Of a stretch of DNA of 64,000 nt, positions 55,550 through 64,000 are shown piece by piece. Position 1 is the first letter of the stretch. The number at the start of each line of letters is the position of its first letter. Where the stretch lies: positions 62,001 through 126,000 of the forward strand of contig JAESUZ010000139.1 in NCBI GenBank assembly GCA_017311185.1, read 5' to 3'. Origin of the DNA: Proteles cristata cristata. Lineage: Eukaryota; Chordata; Mammalia; Carnivora; Hyaenidae. A model generated the notes under the pieces. The model was given only the letters and a program-made list of their open reading frames with translations. It ran no database searches and was not told the origin of the DNA. The translations under genes were made by a program, and so were the position numbers.

Positions 55550-55735
55550 TATTCATCTATTCACTGATTCCTCAAGGCAGTGAGGGAGACGTATGTTGAC
55601 TGTGGGCCAGGCACTGTTGGAGGCACGGAGTACAGAACACATAGCTTAGACCTGGTGCCTTACTGCCATGAGGGATCTTGCATTCTAGTAGGTTAAGATA
55701 AGACATACATAGAAACTCAGTTAATTGAATGCTGC
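55550..55735 (-). repeat. L2 LINE fragment
   Basis: 'Cctattcatctattcactga', 'gtgggccaggcactgttgga', 'ggcacggagtacagaacaca', 'gatcttgcattctagtaggt' and 'aagataagacatacatagaa' follow the antisense L2 3' end. Confidence 0.65.
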
Positions 55736-55840
55736 ATGTCCTGATTATGCAGTTCATGGAGAGTGTATAGACTCATCCTGCCTGGTGCTGCTATATCATC
55801 TAGAATCTTTTCTGGAATAGAACAGAGGAGACGCTCTGAT

Positions 55841-55872
55841 AGGTGGGTAGGTAGGTAAGTAGGATAGGTAGA
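55841..55872. repeat. Degenerate (GGTA)n microsatellite
   Basis: 'Aggtgggtaggtaggtaagt' then 'aggataggtagatg': about seven imperfect tetranucleotide units. Confidence 0.8.
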
Positions 55873-58544
55873 TGCGCATCGTGTCTCCAGGTCTTCCACC
55901 AAGGTACTCATCACTGCGGAGGGTGGAAACATGTTCTTCATGCTCTGGAGAGTACAGAGTAACCTTCTACAAGGGTTATTTTCTCTTAAGCTTTGTGTTT
56001 GATCCTAAAATTTTATTTTAAAATGCCTTTCCTCCATAGCATTCCAATGATTATTTTAACATAAAAATAAATTCCTAGAAGTAGATACTTTGAAAGTAAG
56101 ACTTAAGCACATGTACCATATTTCTCAAACATGCTTTTATATATCCCTGGTGCCCTCAGGGTTGGTACAGGTACTCCAGTTTGTGAAGCATGGGGCAGAC
56201 CAATGTATCAGTCAGTTTCCACAGAAGCCACCATGGATATTTTGAACAGGAAGTGGTTTAACACTGGGAATTGAAAGGGTGAGGCCAGCCTGACTTCAAC
56301 ATTTGTAAGGGAAGTGGAGGCCAGGGAAACCCCATTCAAGAAAAACTTAAATCTTAATTGTGGGGACTGCACTGAGCACCGGGGGTGGGGGGCAGGGATT
56401 CTCAGGAAATGCCTGGTATCACAGGATGTGCCGATGCCCGGGTACTTGCCTCCATTTGTACCAGAAGTGTAGTGGCTTCTCTTTCTCTTCTGCCAGCCTC
56501 CTCTCACTCTAGTGCCCCTTACTGGTGGAATCTAATCAGAAACTTGGCAGCAAGTGCATTTAGGAAAGGTAGTTTCTAGACTATAGAGACCTGGCATGCA
56601 AGAGAGAGTTTAGAGATGAGAATGGTGCTGAGGACCAACTAACAAGGTCTTGTGCAATGAAAACATGGCGTTTTGGCCCGGGGTAAGGCGGCATCATCCC
56701 CTCCCTTGTTTTCCCTGCTGTACCCCTGTCCCTTTAAACCTTTTCCTTGAGAAGCTGAAGTGCCAGGGAAATGATGTTTGAATGACAAGCGTAACAGAGT
56801 TGGGGAAATTGTTTTATTGATTCTCCTCCTCTTTAATTTCACTATCCCTACTCTTTACTGTTTTGGTTCCCCCCACTCCCTTCTCTAAGGGAGGAGGAGG
56901 GCTGTAAGTCTCAGGATTGTGTTTCAATTCCTTTGGGGGCTTTTTGTCGTCCTAGGCCTCTCCAGAGATAAGCTCTTTAGGGGAGACACAGGGTGAAAAG
57001 CTGAATTGATTGAAAGGATTTGTAGTGTATTCCTCTGTGGGAATGTGATCTTTCTCCTGTGGTGAAGGGAGTTAAATGCTCCGGCCAGTTCATCTGCAGC
57101 ATCACTGATCTCATTTTCAAGATCCTTCCGATACGAACCCAAAGAAGAAAGTCTATTTTCTCTTAGTCCCTGAGCTCCCATTGGCCTTCGGAAGGGGTCC
57201 AGAGGGTTTCTGTTTCTCTTCAGAAGACTTTTTCTTTTTCACCTCCCAATTTTCCAGCAAGATCTTGGTCAGAAATTTTCTTTGGCTCATTTTGATGCTT
57301 CCCTACCTTTTTGCAAATGAGTATCACCATTTTTTTTTACTCAAATGAATTATTTTAGGGTGATAGACCATCTTAAAAGACTGGATCAATTTTTTTTCTT
57401 ATTTTTGTAGTTGTAATTAAGCCTGTAAGGAAAAAAAATGCCTTATGGTCTCTAATTGGCATCTTTCATGTCAGACAAGGACATCATTTCCAGAATGTTG
57501 GGCCCATTCCATAGATGTGTATTAGGGAATGTTAGTTTAGAAAGGGGTTTGAATTTTAGAAAAGTTGTGAGAGAAACACATGATTGGATTTATATGGGTA
57601 AGTGTTTCATTGGAATAGTTGGAATGAAATCTGTGAAGAATAGGAGTTTATAATCTTAAACTTGGTTTTGTTTGCTTTCCATATGGGTTGCATATTTGGA
57701 CTCCTAAAACTCTAACCTGTAAGCTACATTCAGAGGGTTGTCAAGTGCCAAATTTAGACACTCTGACTCATAAGATTGGAGATAAGGATGGCCAGGTCTA
57801 CATGCCTATTTCGGGAAGGTTTCGTTATATGCATGTTAAGTAACACTGAAATCAAGCAGGTAAATGTAGACCTTCTGGGTTCTACATGTGATAGACAAGG
57901 AGTTTGGCTTATTGTGGGAATTCTCTAGAGTGGAGATTTGGAAGCAGATGAATTTCTATTATTAGCTGGAATTGAAAGTCTTTATTCTCTTTGAGAAAAA
58001 GTGAGGTATTAAATAAGTAAAATAAAAATAAGTTGGTTGGACTGCCAGTAGTTTGGATGGGTAGAAGAAGAAAGAAGGATCCTGGAGAAAGAAAGTGGAC
58101 TTTCAAGTGAGTTGTTCCAAAAGACATTACGGTTGGGAGGGACTAAGGAAGCCTTTTCCAGCTTTATTTTGATGAAGTCATTCATTTTGGAGCTACAAAT
58201 CCTGTATGAAAAAGGAGACCCCAACTTCGTAATGGGTGGTCTATGAATCACTGATCCACAGGCTTATTGGGGAGAGAGCAAGTAACCATCCCGTTAATAA
58301 ACTTTCCTTTCCCTTAGTGTCTCATTGCAGAACGTGAAATGAGCAATAAATGAAAGGCAACTGGGTTGGTCAGTGCTGTTTGTGACTGATAATTAGGTGA
58401 GGGGTCAGAAGCCAAGAGTTTTGATAGCTATGCAGACATCTTACTCAGCATGTTCAGATTTCACACCTTCATTCTCCTGTTAATGAGTAAATAGATGGCA
58501 ATTACCAGACTCAGTTAAACTAGAATTTACTAACTTCTATTTTT
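55873..58544. other. Long unclassified non-coding interval
   Basis: No SINE or gene. Bases 56195-56600 ('gtatcagtcagtttccacag', 'aagccaccatggatattttg', 'gaacaggaagtggtttaaca', 'ctgggaattgaaaggg') look like an old interspersed repeat that I cannot name. Frames on either strand stay under 100 codons and lack domains. Confidence 0.4.
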
Positions 58545-58760
58545 CATATGCTTTAACTTGTATCATTGTATTTAATCTTCCCAGTAATCTTGTGAAATTA
58601 GTCACTCTTCCCCTTTTACAGATGAGAAAGTGAGGTCCAGAAGAGTTAAGAGACCTGCCCTTTTAAAGGCACACAAGGAGAAAAGGGGGGAACCTGGTAT
58701 CAAAAGCTAAACCTAATGGATGTCTGATGGCTAGTCCAGTGCTTTTTTCACAGTGCTGCC
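58545..58760 (-). repeat. MIR SINE
   Basis: Antisense MIR: 'atcattgtatttaatcttcc', 'cagtaatcttgtgaaattag', 'ccccttttacagatgagaaa', 'gtgaggtccagaagagttaa' and 'gagacctgcccttttaaagg'. Confidence 0.75.
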
Positions 58761-59163
58761 CTACTTGGTTCTAGTTTCTGGGGACCTGAATTCTATCACT
58801 CATATTGCCAGCTGACCACTGTGATGTCTTTATTTGGGAAAATCCACCCAGCATGTCCAAAAAGCCTGGTGAGGTGACCTAATTTATAAGAGGATACAAA
58901 AATCCCTGCAAAAAATCTGATATTTTTCTAGCATATAGAATAAAAAGAAAGCAGGAAGAAGCATTTTTGTATGTTCTGCAATGGTTGCTTAAAATGAGAC
59001 ATTCTCTCTCACATAATGGAACATATGTTTTTCATCCAACCATTATAGGCTAGTTTTGAATATATAGTCATCTGTAATATTACACAGTTTCCTGTGACTA
59101 GCTTCCTTCTGAGCTTGGGGTAGATTTACCTTTTTACAACTTGCTCTCTTAAAAGTGGCTTAG
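58761..59163. other. Unclassified non-coding sequence
   Basis: No gene or named repeat is seen. Confidence 0.4.
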
Positions 59164-59177
59164 AAGATCCATTTTGA

Positions 59178-59346
59178 GGGGCACCTAGGTGGCTCACTTG
59201 GCTCTCACAGTTCGTGAGATTAAGCCCCAAGTCGGGCTTTGCACTGACAGCATGGAGCCTGCCTGGGTTTTTCTCTCACCCTCTCTCTTTGTCCCTCCCT
59301 GTCTTGTGTCTGTTTCTCTTAAAATAAATAAACTTAAAAAAGAAAT
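59178..59346 (+). mobile_element. Felid tRNA-derived SINE with internal promoter deletion
   Basis: 'Ggggcacctaggtggctcac', 'ttggctctcacagttcgtga', 'gattaagccccaagtcgggc' and 'ggagcctgcctgggtttttc', ending 'aaaataaataaac'. About 35 bases between the 'ggctca' and 'cacagttcgtg' segments are missing, removing the 3' half of the tRNA D-arm region. Duplication 'aagatccatttt' (59164-59175) and 'aagatcaatttt' (59347-59358). Confidence 0.9.
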
Positions 59347-59358
59347 AAGATCAATTTT

Positions 59359-60529
59359 AAGAATTTAATGCCATGTCAGAAAAATTTCCAGCTAGCCCAC
59401 ATTTACCTTGGTCATTGCTTTCCTCTTTCTCTTCGCCTGCATCACCCTGTCGTACTGTACTTTACAGGTGCTTTTACCATACTGACATTCCTCTGGTTAA
59501 ATTCACTGTCATGTGGCGCCTCCTCTCTTTTTAAAGTACGGCTACACTTCCCAACATAGCCAGTTCCCTCAAATGGGTCACCAGATCTCTCTCAAATCAT
59601 TGGATCATCATCCTGTGGTGAGCTGGCTACCTGCAGCAGTGGTGTTAGGGTGTCTCTTCTAAGAAGTAGCAAACACCATTCACATATATGGTAGATTGCT
59701 GGGGCTTTGTAAGAAGCAGTGGTGGCCTTGATTGTGTTGGGAAGGAGAAATTCTTCTCTACTCATCAAGATTCTTCTAGCTGGTCTTAGAATTAAACTGA
59801 CATGAGACAATGAGATTAACAGGAGAAAATCAAATTTAATATCATACCTATAGGGAATCCACACAGACCTGAGATTTCAAAGACAGTCAGGCAAAATGGG
59901 ATATATTCACCATCCTGAACTGAGGAGAAGGGGGTAGGGTCTGGGATTTGAAGGGAAGGGGACCAATTCACAGGCAGATGAAAAAGGGTAAATGTCTAGT
60001 AAATAAATGGTTGCTGGGCCTCAGAACCAACGGAACGTACAAAGGAATTTTAACAGGCTGACTCTGCCAAATTCCTTCCTATCACCCCTAGTTCATATTA
60101 TGTTGCAGTCATCTATGATGAGAGCTCTCTTCCTGGAGCAGATTCTCTTATCTAAATTCCTTTTAGGCAGTTAGGCAAAATTCTTCCTGAGTCTCTTGGG
60201 CCTTGATTTTAGCTTGAAACAATCTGCATGCCAAAGTGGCACATTTTGGGGTGGCCTGCCCTTAGCCCCTACCATTAGGAGGGCCATGGGATTTTGTGTG
60301 CAGGACCCAATTTGGAGCCTTTTCATAATGGGGTGTGACCCAAAGGAACACGATGTTCTTGGACTGTCTGCATGAATTTGGAAGAGAGCCAGGGGGGCCA
60401 GGAAAGACTGAGAAGAATGACAGGCTCCAAAATGAAATGGGGCCAGTTTTGGGGCTTGCCCCCAGTTTAGAAGGCTCATTTCATCCTCGGTGCTTTTGAT
60501 CCCCTCCCACTTCTTCTTCCTGAAACGTT
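59359..60529. other. Unclassified, probably an old interspersed repeat in part
   Basis: Bases 59780-60010 ('gacatgagacaatgagatta', 'acaggagaaaatcaaattta') look repeat-like, perhaps an LTR-type remnant, but no family can be assigned. Two minus-strand frames of about 90-102 codons have no domain. Confidence 0.35.
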
Positions 60530-60815
60530 GCTGCCCTGTTTCTGTCCATTTTCACCTGGCATATTTCTATCCATTCTTCCGTCCCGGCTCGAAGGCTACC
60601 TCTTGGTAAAGGCTTCCTCGCCTTTCCTGTGGCACGTGCTGCTGTACTCTCCGTGTTCCCAGACGGCTTGTGCGGACAAGGCCCTTCGTCTAGGCATTGC
60701 TTGTTTATAGATTTGTAACTGAGTTTGGAGCCCCATTGTCATGAGTGCCTTCCTGGCATGTAGTGTAGACTAGAGAGATATTTATCAAATGAGCAGATGG
60801 GCTTTCCCTCCCACC
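60530..60815 (+). repeat. L2 LINE 3' fragment
   Basis: 'Ctcgaaggctacctcttggt', 'aaaggcttcctcgcctttcc', 'gcattgcttgtttatagatt', 'tttggagccccattgtcatg' and 'gcatgtagtgtagac' follow the L2 3' region in sense. Confidence 0.5.
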
Positions 60816-60840
60816 CCCACCTCTTACTTGGGCCAGGGAT

Positions 60841-60869
60841 TTTTTGTTTTGTTTTGTTTTGTTTTGTTT
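60841..60869. repeat. (TTTTG)n microsatellite
   Basis: Five TTTTG units in line, from 'tttttg' to 'gtttc'. Confidence 0.92.
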
Positions 60870-61609
60870 CTGTCTAGGGCAAGTGGCTGAGAACAATCCA
60901 CACAACACTTTTAGCACCTTGTAATGAAGGTCACGAAAGTGCGCGAGGCTCACCGTTCCAAACAAGAGGATGAGTCTTCTCTCTCTCAGTCCCTTAGGGC
61001 CGAGCTCCGTTTGGCAAAGATGATAATTTGTGTATGATTTCAAACCTCACAAACTTTCTGATTTAAAGTAAAAGCTAACTTAATATTCTTTATTGCTTCT
61101 TGGAATCTGATCTTGGCAAGATTCATGTAAGAAATACTCTGAAGTAATTCTTGTGGAATTTTGGCTCAGTGAAATTGAAATGCCAGGGATCTCATTTTCA
61201 GAAAGACCCCCAGAGTTTTGCCCCTCATCTTAAGTCAGTGCACAGGCTTTTCGTTGTTGGCCGGAAAGCTCTGCCCTTTGGTGAGATACCCCACAAAATA
61301 ATCCCACTGCAGGGCAAACCTTTAGGGACAGTTAAAAGGACAGTTGCAATTTACCTACGTTCCCTCAACTACAGGGGAAATGTTGATTTTACCTGCATTT
61401 TAAAAACAAGTCTTCTAGTTGCCTTGTAATTGAAGGGCATTGGAAACAGCCTTGGAGCGACCTCATTTTCCTGCTCTACCAAGCTGCCCTTGATGGAGGT
61501 GGCAGCGGCCAAGTAGAGGTACCAGCCAGGTGGTTGGAAGGTTCAGATGTCTTGCTTCTCAGACGAGTGGCTGGAGTTAGCACTTTGGTAGAACTGGCAG
61601 TGGCTCTAA
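60870..61609. other. Unclassified non-coding sequence
   Basis: No gene or named repeat is recognised. The 112-codon minus-strand frame (60705-61043) reads across the pentamer repeat and the L2 fragment. Confidence 0.4.
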
Positions 61610-61785
61610 GGCTCTGTTGTCCAGTACAAAATACGGCAGCCACTGGTCATGGCTATTTACACTTAAATGAATTCAAATGAAGCGAAGTACCATTTCAGTT
61701 TCTCAGTTGCTGAGCTGCCTTTCAGGTGCTCACCGGCCACATGTGGCTGTTGTGTGGGACACTGCAGTTATGAATTGTCATCACT
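61610..61785. mobile_element. hAT-type (MER) DNA transposon remnant
   Basis: 'Ggctctgttgtccagtacaa' at one end, 'atacggcagccactggtcat', 'aggtgctcaccggccacatg' and 'tggctgttgtgtgggacact' at the other follow a common mammalian repeat ('gtccaata ... tagccacatgtggctagtggctac ... ggacagcac'). The subfamily is not assigned. Confidence 0.6.
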
Positions 61786-62059
61786 GCAGGAAGTGCTCTT
61801 GGGCAGTGCTGCTCCAAGGACCTGGAAGCCTATAATGTTACACCTGCAAGATGCCTGACTTTTCCAGAATGGCCAGGAGCAGTCCCGGGAGGTGCAGCTT
61901 AAAATAGAGAGGGAGGTCAGTGAATAGTGTTTGTTTGCCTGTGGCCAGGGCCTGGGTGATGCCTTTGGGTGCAACTACCACCGGGTTTGAAATATAGCTG
62001 GTGGAGAGTGAGGAAGTGGGCTGGTTGAGACTCAGACTGGAGTCTTAGTTCCTGTGTGA
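61786..62059. other. Unclassified non-coding sequence
   Basis: Nothing recognised. Confidence 0.4.
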
Positions 62060-62470
62060 CTAACACGCACCAGGACTTACGTTGTTGATCACTTTCACCT
62101 TTGTTACCTTCCTTCGGCCCCAAAGATAGTGGCTACTTGGCCGCTTTTTTTTTTTTTTTTATGTTTTATTTATTTTTGAGAGAGAGATAGAGACAGCGTG
62201 AGCAGGGGAGGATCAGAGAGAGAGGGAGTCACAGAATCTGAAGACAGGCCCCAGGCTCTGAGCTGTCAGCACAGAGCCCGACACGGGGCTCGAACCCACA
62301 AACCATGAGATTATGACCTGAGCCAAAGTCAGACGCTTAACTGACTGAGCCACCCAGGTATCCCCTTGGCTGCTTTTTACAGATGAGAAGACTGAGACTG
62401 TAAAAGGCCACGCAGTAGTAGGAACCCAGTGTTTCTAACTCTTAAGTTCAGTGCTTTTCTGGCCTTAGGG
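62060..62470 (-). repeat. MIR SINE split by a later SINE
   Basis: Left of the SINE, 'acgttgttgatcactttcac' and 'caaagatagtggctacttgg' are weak antisense MIR. Right of it, 'ttttacagatgagaagactg', 'agactgtaaaaggccacgca' and 'ggaacccagtgtttctaact' are clear. Confidence 0.55.
62150..62364 (-). mobile_element. Felid tRNA-derived SINE (mixed-type markers)
   Basis: T-run, 'atgttttatttatttttgag', 'gagtcacagaatctgaagac', 'ctgtcagcacagagcccgac', 'cggggctcgaacccacaaac' and head complement 'gcttaactgactgagccacc'. It mixes 'gagtcacag' of the younger type with 'aatctgaag' of the older. Duplication 'cttggccgcttttt' (62136-62149) and 'cttggctgcttttt' (62365-62378). Confidence 0.96.
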
Positions 62471-62724
62471 GTGGGGAGAGGGAGTAAGGAACAGATGGGC
62501 AAAGGACCATTAGTTAAAAGGGGAGACATTAATTTGGAAGAAATGCACCTGTTTGCTCCATCCAGCTGTCCCTTGGAGCCTGCTTAGTGCTCAACCACCT
62601 GCTTAGGGCCTTTTGTCAAGGGTTTGATGCTAAAGCGGATTTTTCTTCCATGGGAAGCTTAATGAACGGGATGAGGATCTTCTGAATCTAGAACCAAAGA
62701 TGAAAATATAATAATAATTAGGTA
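62471..62724. other. Unclassified non-coding sequence
   Basis: Nothing recognised with confidence. Confidence 0.4.
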
Positions 62725-62925
62725 GCAGTTATTGTTCAGTGTGCCTGTTTAGTGTTCTAAGTGTTTTGCACAAGTAACTCATATAATCCGTGAAACTGGC
62801 CAATGAGGTAGTTTTATTATTATTATTATCCCTCTTTTATGGTTAAAGCAACTGAGGTTTGGAGAGAAAACGTATGCGGTCCAGGATCACACACGCACTG
62901 AGCCTGTGCCCTCAAATATACAGCA
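62725..62925 (-). repeat. MIR SINE containing a (TTA)n tract
   Basis: Antisense MIR: 'agtgttctaagtgttttgca', 'gtaactcatataatccgtga', 'tggccaatgaggtagtttta', 'atccctcttttatggttaaa' and 'ggtccaggatcacacacgca'. The naturally TTATT-rich part has expanded to a five-unit TTA run at 62814-62829. Confidence 0.75.
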
Positions 62926-63244
62926 CTGGGTGGGAGGCTCAGGTGATGCTCTCCAGCGCCTTAAAGGTGGCTTCCTGCTAATCATATTAAATACATAGCT
63001 TCAATAGGAGTATTAATTCCTCAAAATGTTGCTCACACTTCATTTCCTTTAATCACTAAACATATGAAAAGTAATTCGCTCTCTCTTCTCGCTTTATGTA
63101 TCACGCATTCCTCCTTTCTTCTTTAACCTCATTGTCTCCCTTCTCTTCCACTTTTCGCTTCCTCCCGTTTCGCCGTGAGTGGCAGGGGACCCCAGTGGGT
63201 TATAATTCACTGCGTACAGTTAGTTGGTAAATTGCATCCAGAGT
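62926..63244. other. Unclassified non-coding sequence
   Basis: Pyrimidine-rich near 63080-63170. No gene or named repeat is visible. Base composition changes sharply toward GC just after this. Confidence 0.4.
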
Positions 63245-63700
63245 GAATGTCAGCCTGTGATGGAAGAGCCGCGTCATCGGCTCCGTCTTCATGCCCCCCC
63301 GCCCCGCCCCCATGCCCCCTGCGTGGGGGGGGGGTGGGCACCGAGGGTCTGCCCACGGCCAGCACCCACCCCGGGGCAGATGCAGACGCTGGAGGGAGAG
63401 GTGGGCGGGGGTTCGTGCCTGCCCCCGGGTCGCCCAGGCCCTGGCCCCGCACGTCGGGCACCGTGTTCGTCTCTTCCGCAGCCCCGCCTGGTGGCGCAGA
63501 GCCTCACTGTCCAGACGGCAGCGCGGTCAAACCTGCCCTTTTCCAGCTGAACGCTTTCTCCGCGAGGAGGTGGAAAAACACCGGGAGCAGGAGAATGAAA
63601 GCGCCCCAGGTGAATGGGCACGCGGGTACCTTCCTCTGTGTGTCCCCAGCTCCTCCGCCTCCTGTGAGGGCGAGACCACGTGATCGCCCCCCACCCACCC
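63245..63700. promoter_or_regulatory. GC- and CpG-rich patch (CpG-island-like)
   Basis: In contrast to the rest of the window, CpG dinucleotides are frequent here ('gccgcgtcatcggctccgtc', 'cccgcacgtcgggcaccgtg', 'ctttctccgcgaggagg'). There are also C- and G-runs, for example G10 near 63325. It meets the look of a CpG island, though no TATA box, initiator or first exon can be named. It may equally be a GC-rich intragenic island around the candidate exon. Confidence 0.6.
63547..63609 (+). CDS. Candidate internal exon (63 bp), unidentified gene
   Basis: A strong acceptor ('acctgcccttttccag', ending 63546) precedes and a consensus donor ('cag|gtgaat', GT at 63610-63611) follows. The enclosed 63 bp is a multiple of three and is open in the frame read '(x)ct gaa cgc ttt ctc': ERFLREEVEKHREQENESAP, a highly charged, helix/coiled-coil-like peptide. 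An alternative acceptor at 63482 ('cgtctcttccgcag') would give a 127-bp exon. I do not recognise the protein, and no partner exon is seen in the window. The frame around it is open for other reasons (GC-rich), which weakens the case. Confidence 0.35.
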
Positions 63701-64000
63701 CCTGGCGTCCTGTGCGAAGTCTTTGCCAGCACCCTGTTACTGTGGGGGTGCCTGTGTGTGCACTAGGGTGGACAGGGGCCTCAGGCCTACATTAGGAGTC
63801 CTGGCAGAAGATGATCTCTTCCCTCCGAGCCATGGAACAGAGGGGACCCTCCAGAAAGTCGGAAGATAGGATTTTGGTTTACTGCCTGGTGTGAGCAGGT
63901 AGCAGTAAAGAACTGTGTAACGGATAATAAATATTGATGGAAACTTTACAAAGGTTGTGAGTTGGTACCTGGCTGTGAGGGCACAGTAGGCAGCTGAGAC
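63701..64000. other. Unclassified sequence at the window edge
   Basis: No gene or repeat is recognised. If 63547-63609 is an exon, this is the start of its downstream intron. Confidence 0.4.

Noticed and set aside
2669..62364. tRNA-like sequences in SINE heads as functional tRNA genes
   Set aside because: All continue into the SINE body and A-tail or have target-site duplications, and none has a clean acceptor stem. They are SINE promoters, not tRNA genes.
62640..62720. Short frame reading HGKLNERDEDLLNLEPKMKI then stop
   Set aside because: It looks protein-like but is only about 24 codons, with no donor site downstream and no convincing acceptor. Chance is likely.
63247..63795. 182-codon plus-strand frame in the GC-rich patch
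   Set aside because: High GC lowers stop-codon frequency, so all frames are open here. Its translation is proline/arginine low complexity. Only the splice-bounded 63-bp segment, in a different frame, was kept.
1..64000. CRISPR array, bacterial operon, phage or integrated exogenous virus
   Set aside because: No regularly spaced direct repeats, no bacterial-style dense coding, and no paired LTRs or viral gene frames were seen. The sequence is plainly mammalian.

Overview
This is non-coding sequence from a carnivoran mammal, almost certainly a cat-family (felid/feliform) genome. The diagnosis rests on about 27 copies of a short tRNA-derived SINE. Its head has a box A-like 'ggctcagtcggttaagcg' and a box B-like 'gggttcgagccc', followed by 'gctctgtgctgacagctcag', a (CT)n tract and an A-rich tail with 'aaataaataaa'. 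That layout fits the feline CAN-SINE (SINEC_Fc-type) family. The dog, bear and mustelid relatives differ in the body.

No complete gene is visible. Every open frame in the window is short, most are crossed by repeats, and none shows a recognisable protein domain. The stretch is best read as intron or intergenic DNA. The last kilobase is different: a GC- and CpG-rich patch (about 63,245-63,700) contains a 63-bp exon-like segment (63547-63609) with good splice sites and an open, charged, coiled-coil-like reading frame. It is the only coding call offered, and only at modest confidence.

Layout: 1-8,500 is old MIR, L2 and hAT debris with three plus-strand SINEs. 8,500-13,600 is largely repeat-poor. 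13,600-19,200 alternates SINEs with long plus-strand L2, MIR and a MER5A-like copy. 19,200-35,250 is mostly unique, with an inverted-repeat element (22.8 kb), a nested SINE pair (24.0-24.4 kb), a 54-bp tandem duplication (26.85 kb), and L2/MIR at 30.4-32.2 kb. 35,250-39,900 has two more nested SINE pairs and a long decayed L1-class element. 39,900-51,400 is the SINE-densest part, with L2 and CR1/L3 remnants and a tail-less SINE head. 51,400-62,900 is mostly unclassified with scattered MIR, L2 and hAT.

The SINEs fall into two visible types. An older one has 'gctgacagctcagagcc', 'tctgtgtctccctc' and a 'caaaaataaataaac' tail. A younger one has 'cttagtcgg', 'ctgactgccagctc', 'gtctgtgactccctc' and a 'agaaataaataaaac' tail. 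Younger copies tend to have the longest or most exact target-site duplications. No previously undescribed biological system was found; the noteworthy items are mobile-element structures, local duplications and the candidate exon. Repeat family names come from memory of consensus sequences and were not checked by search. Boundaries of ancient repeats are approximate to tens of bases.
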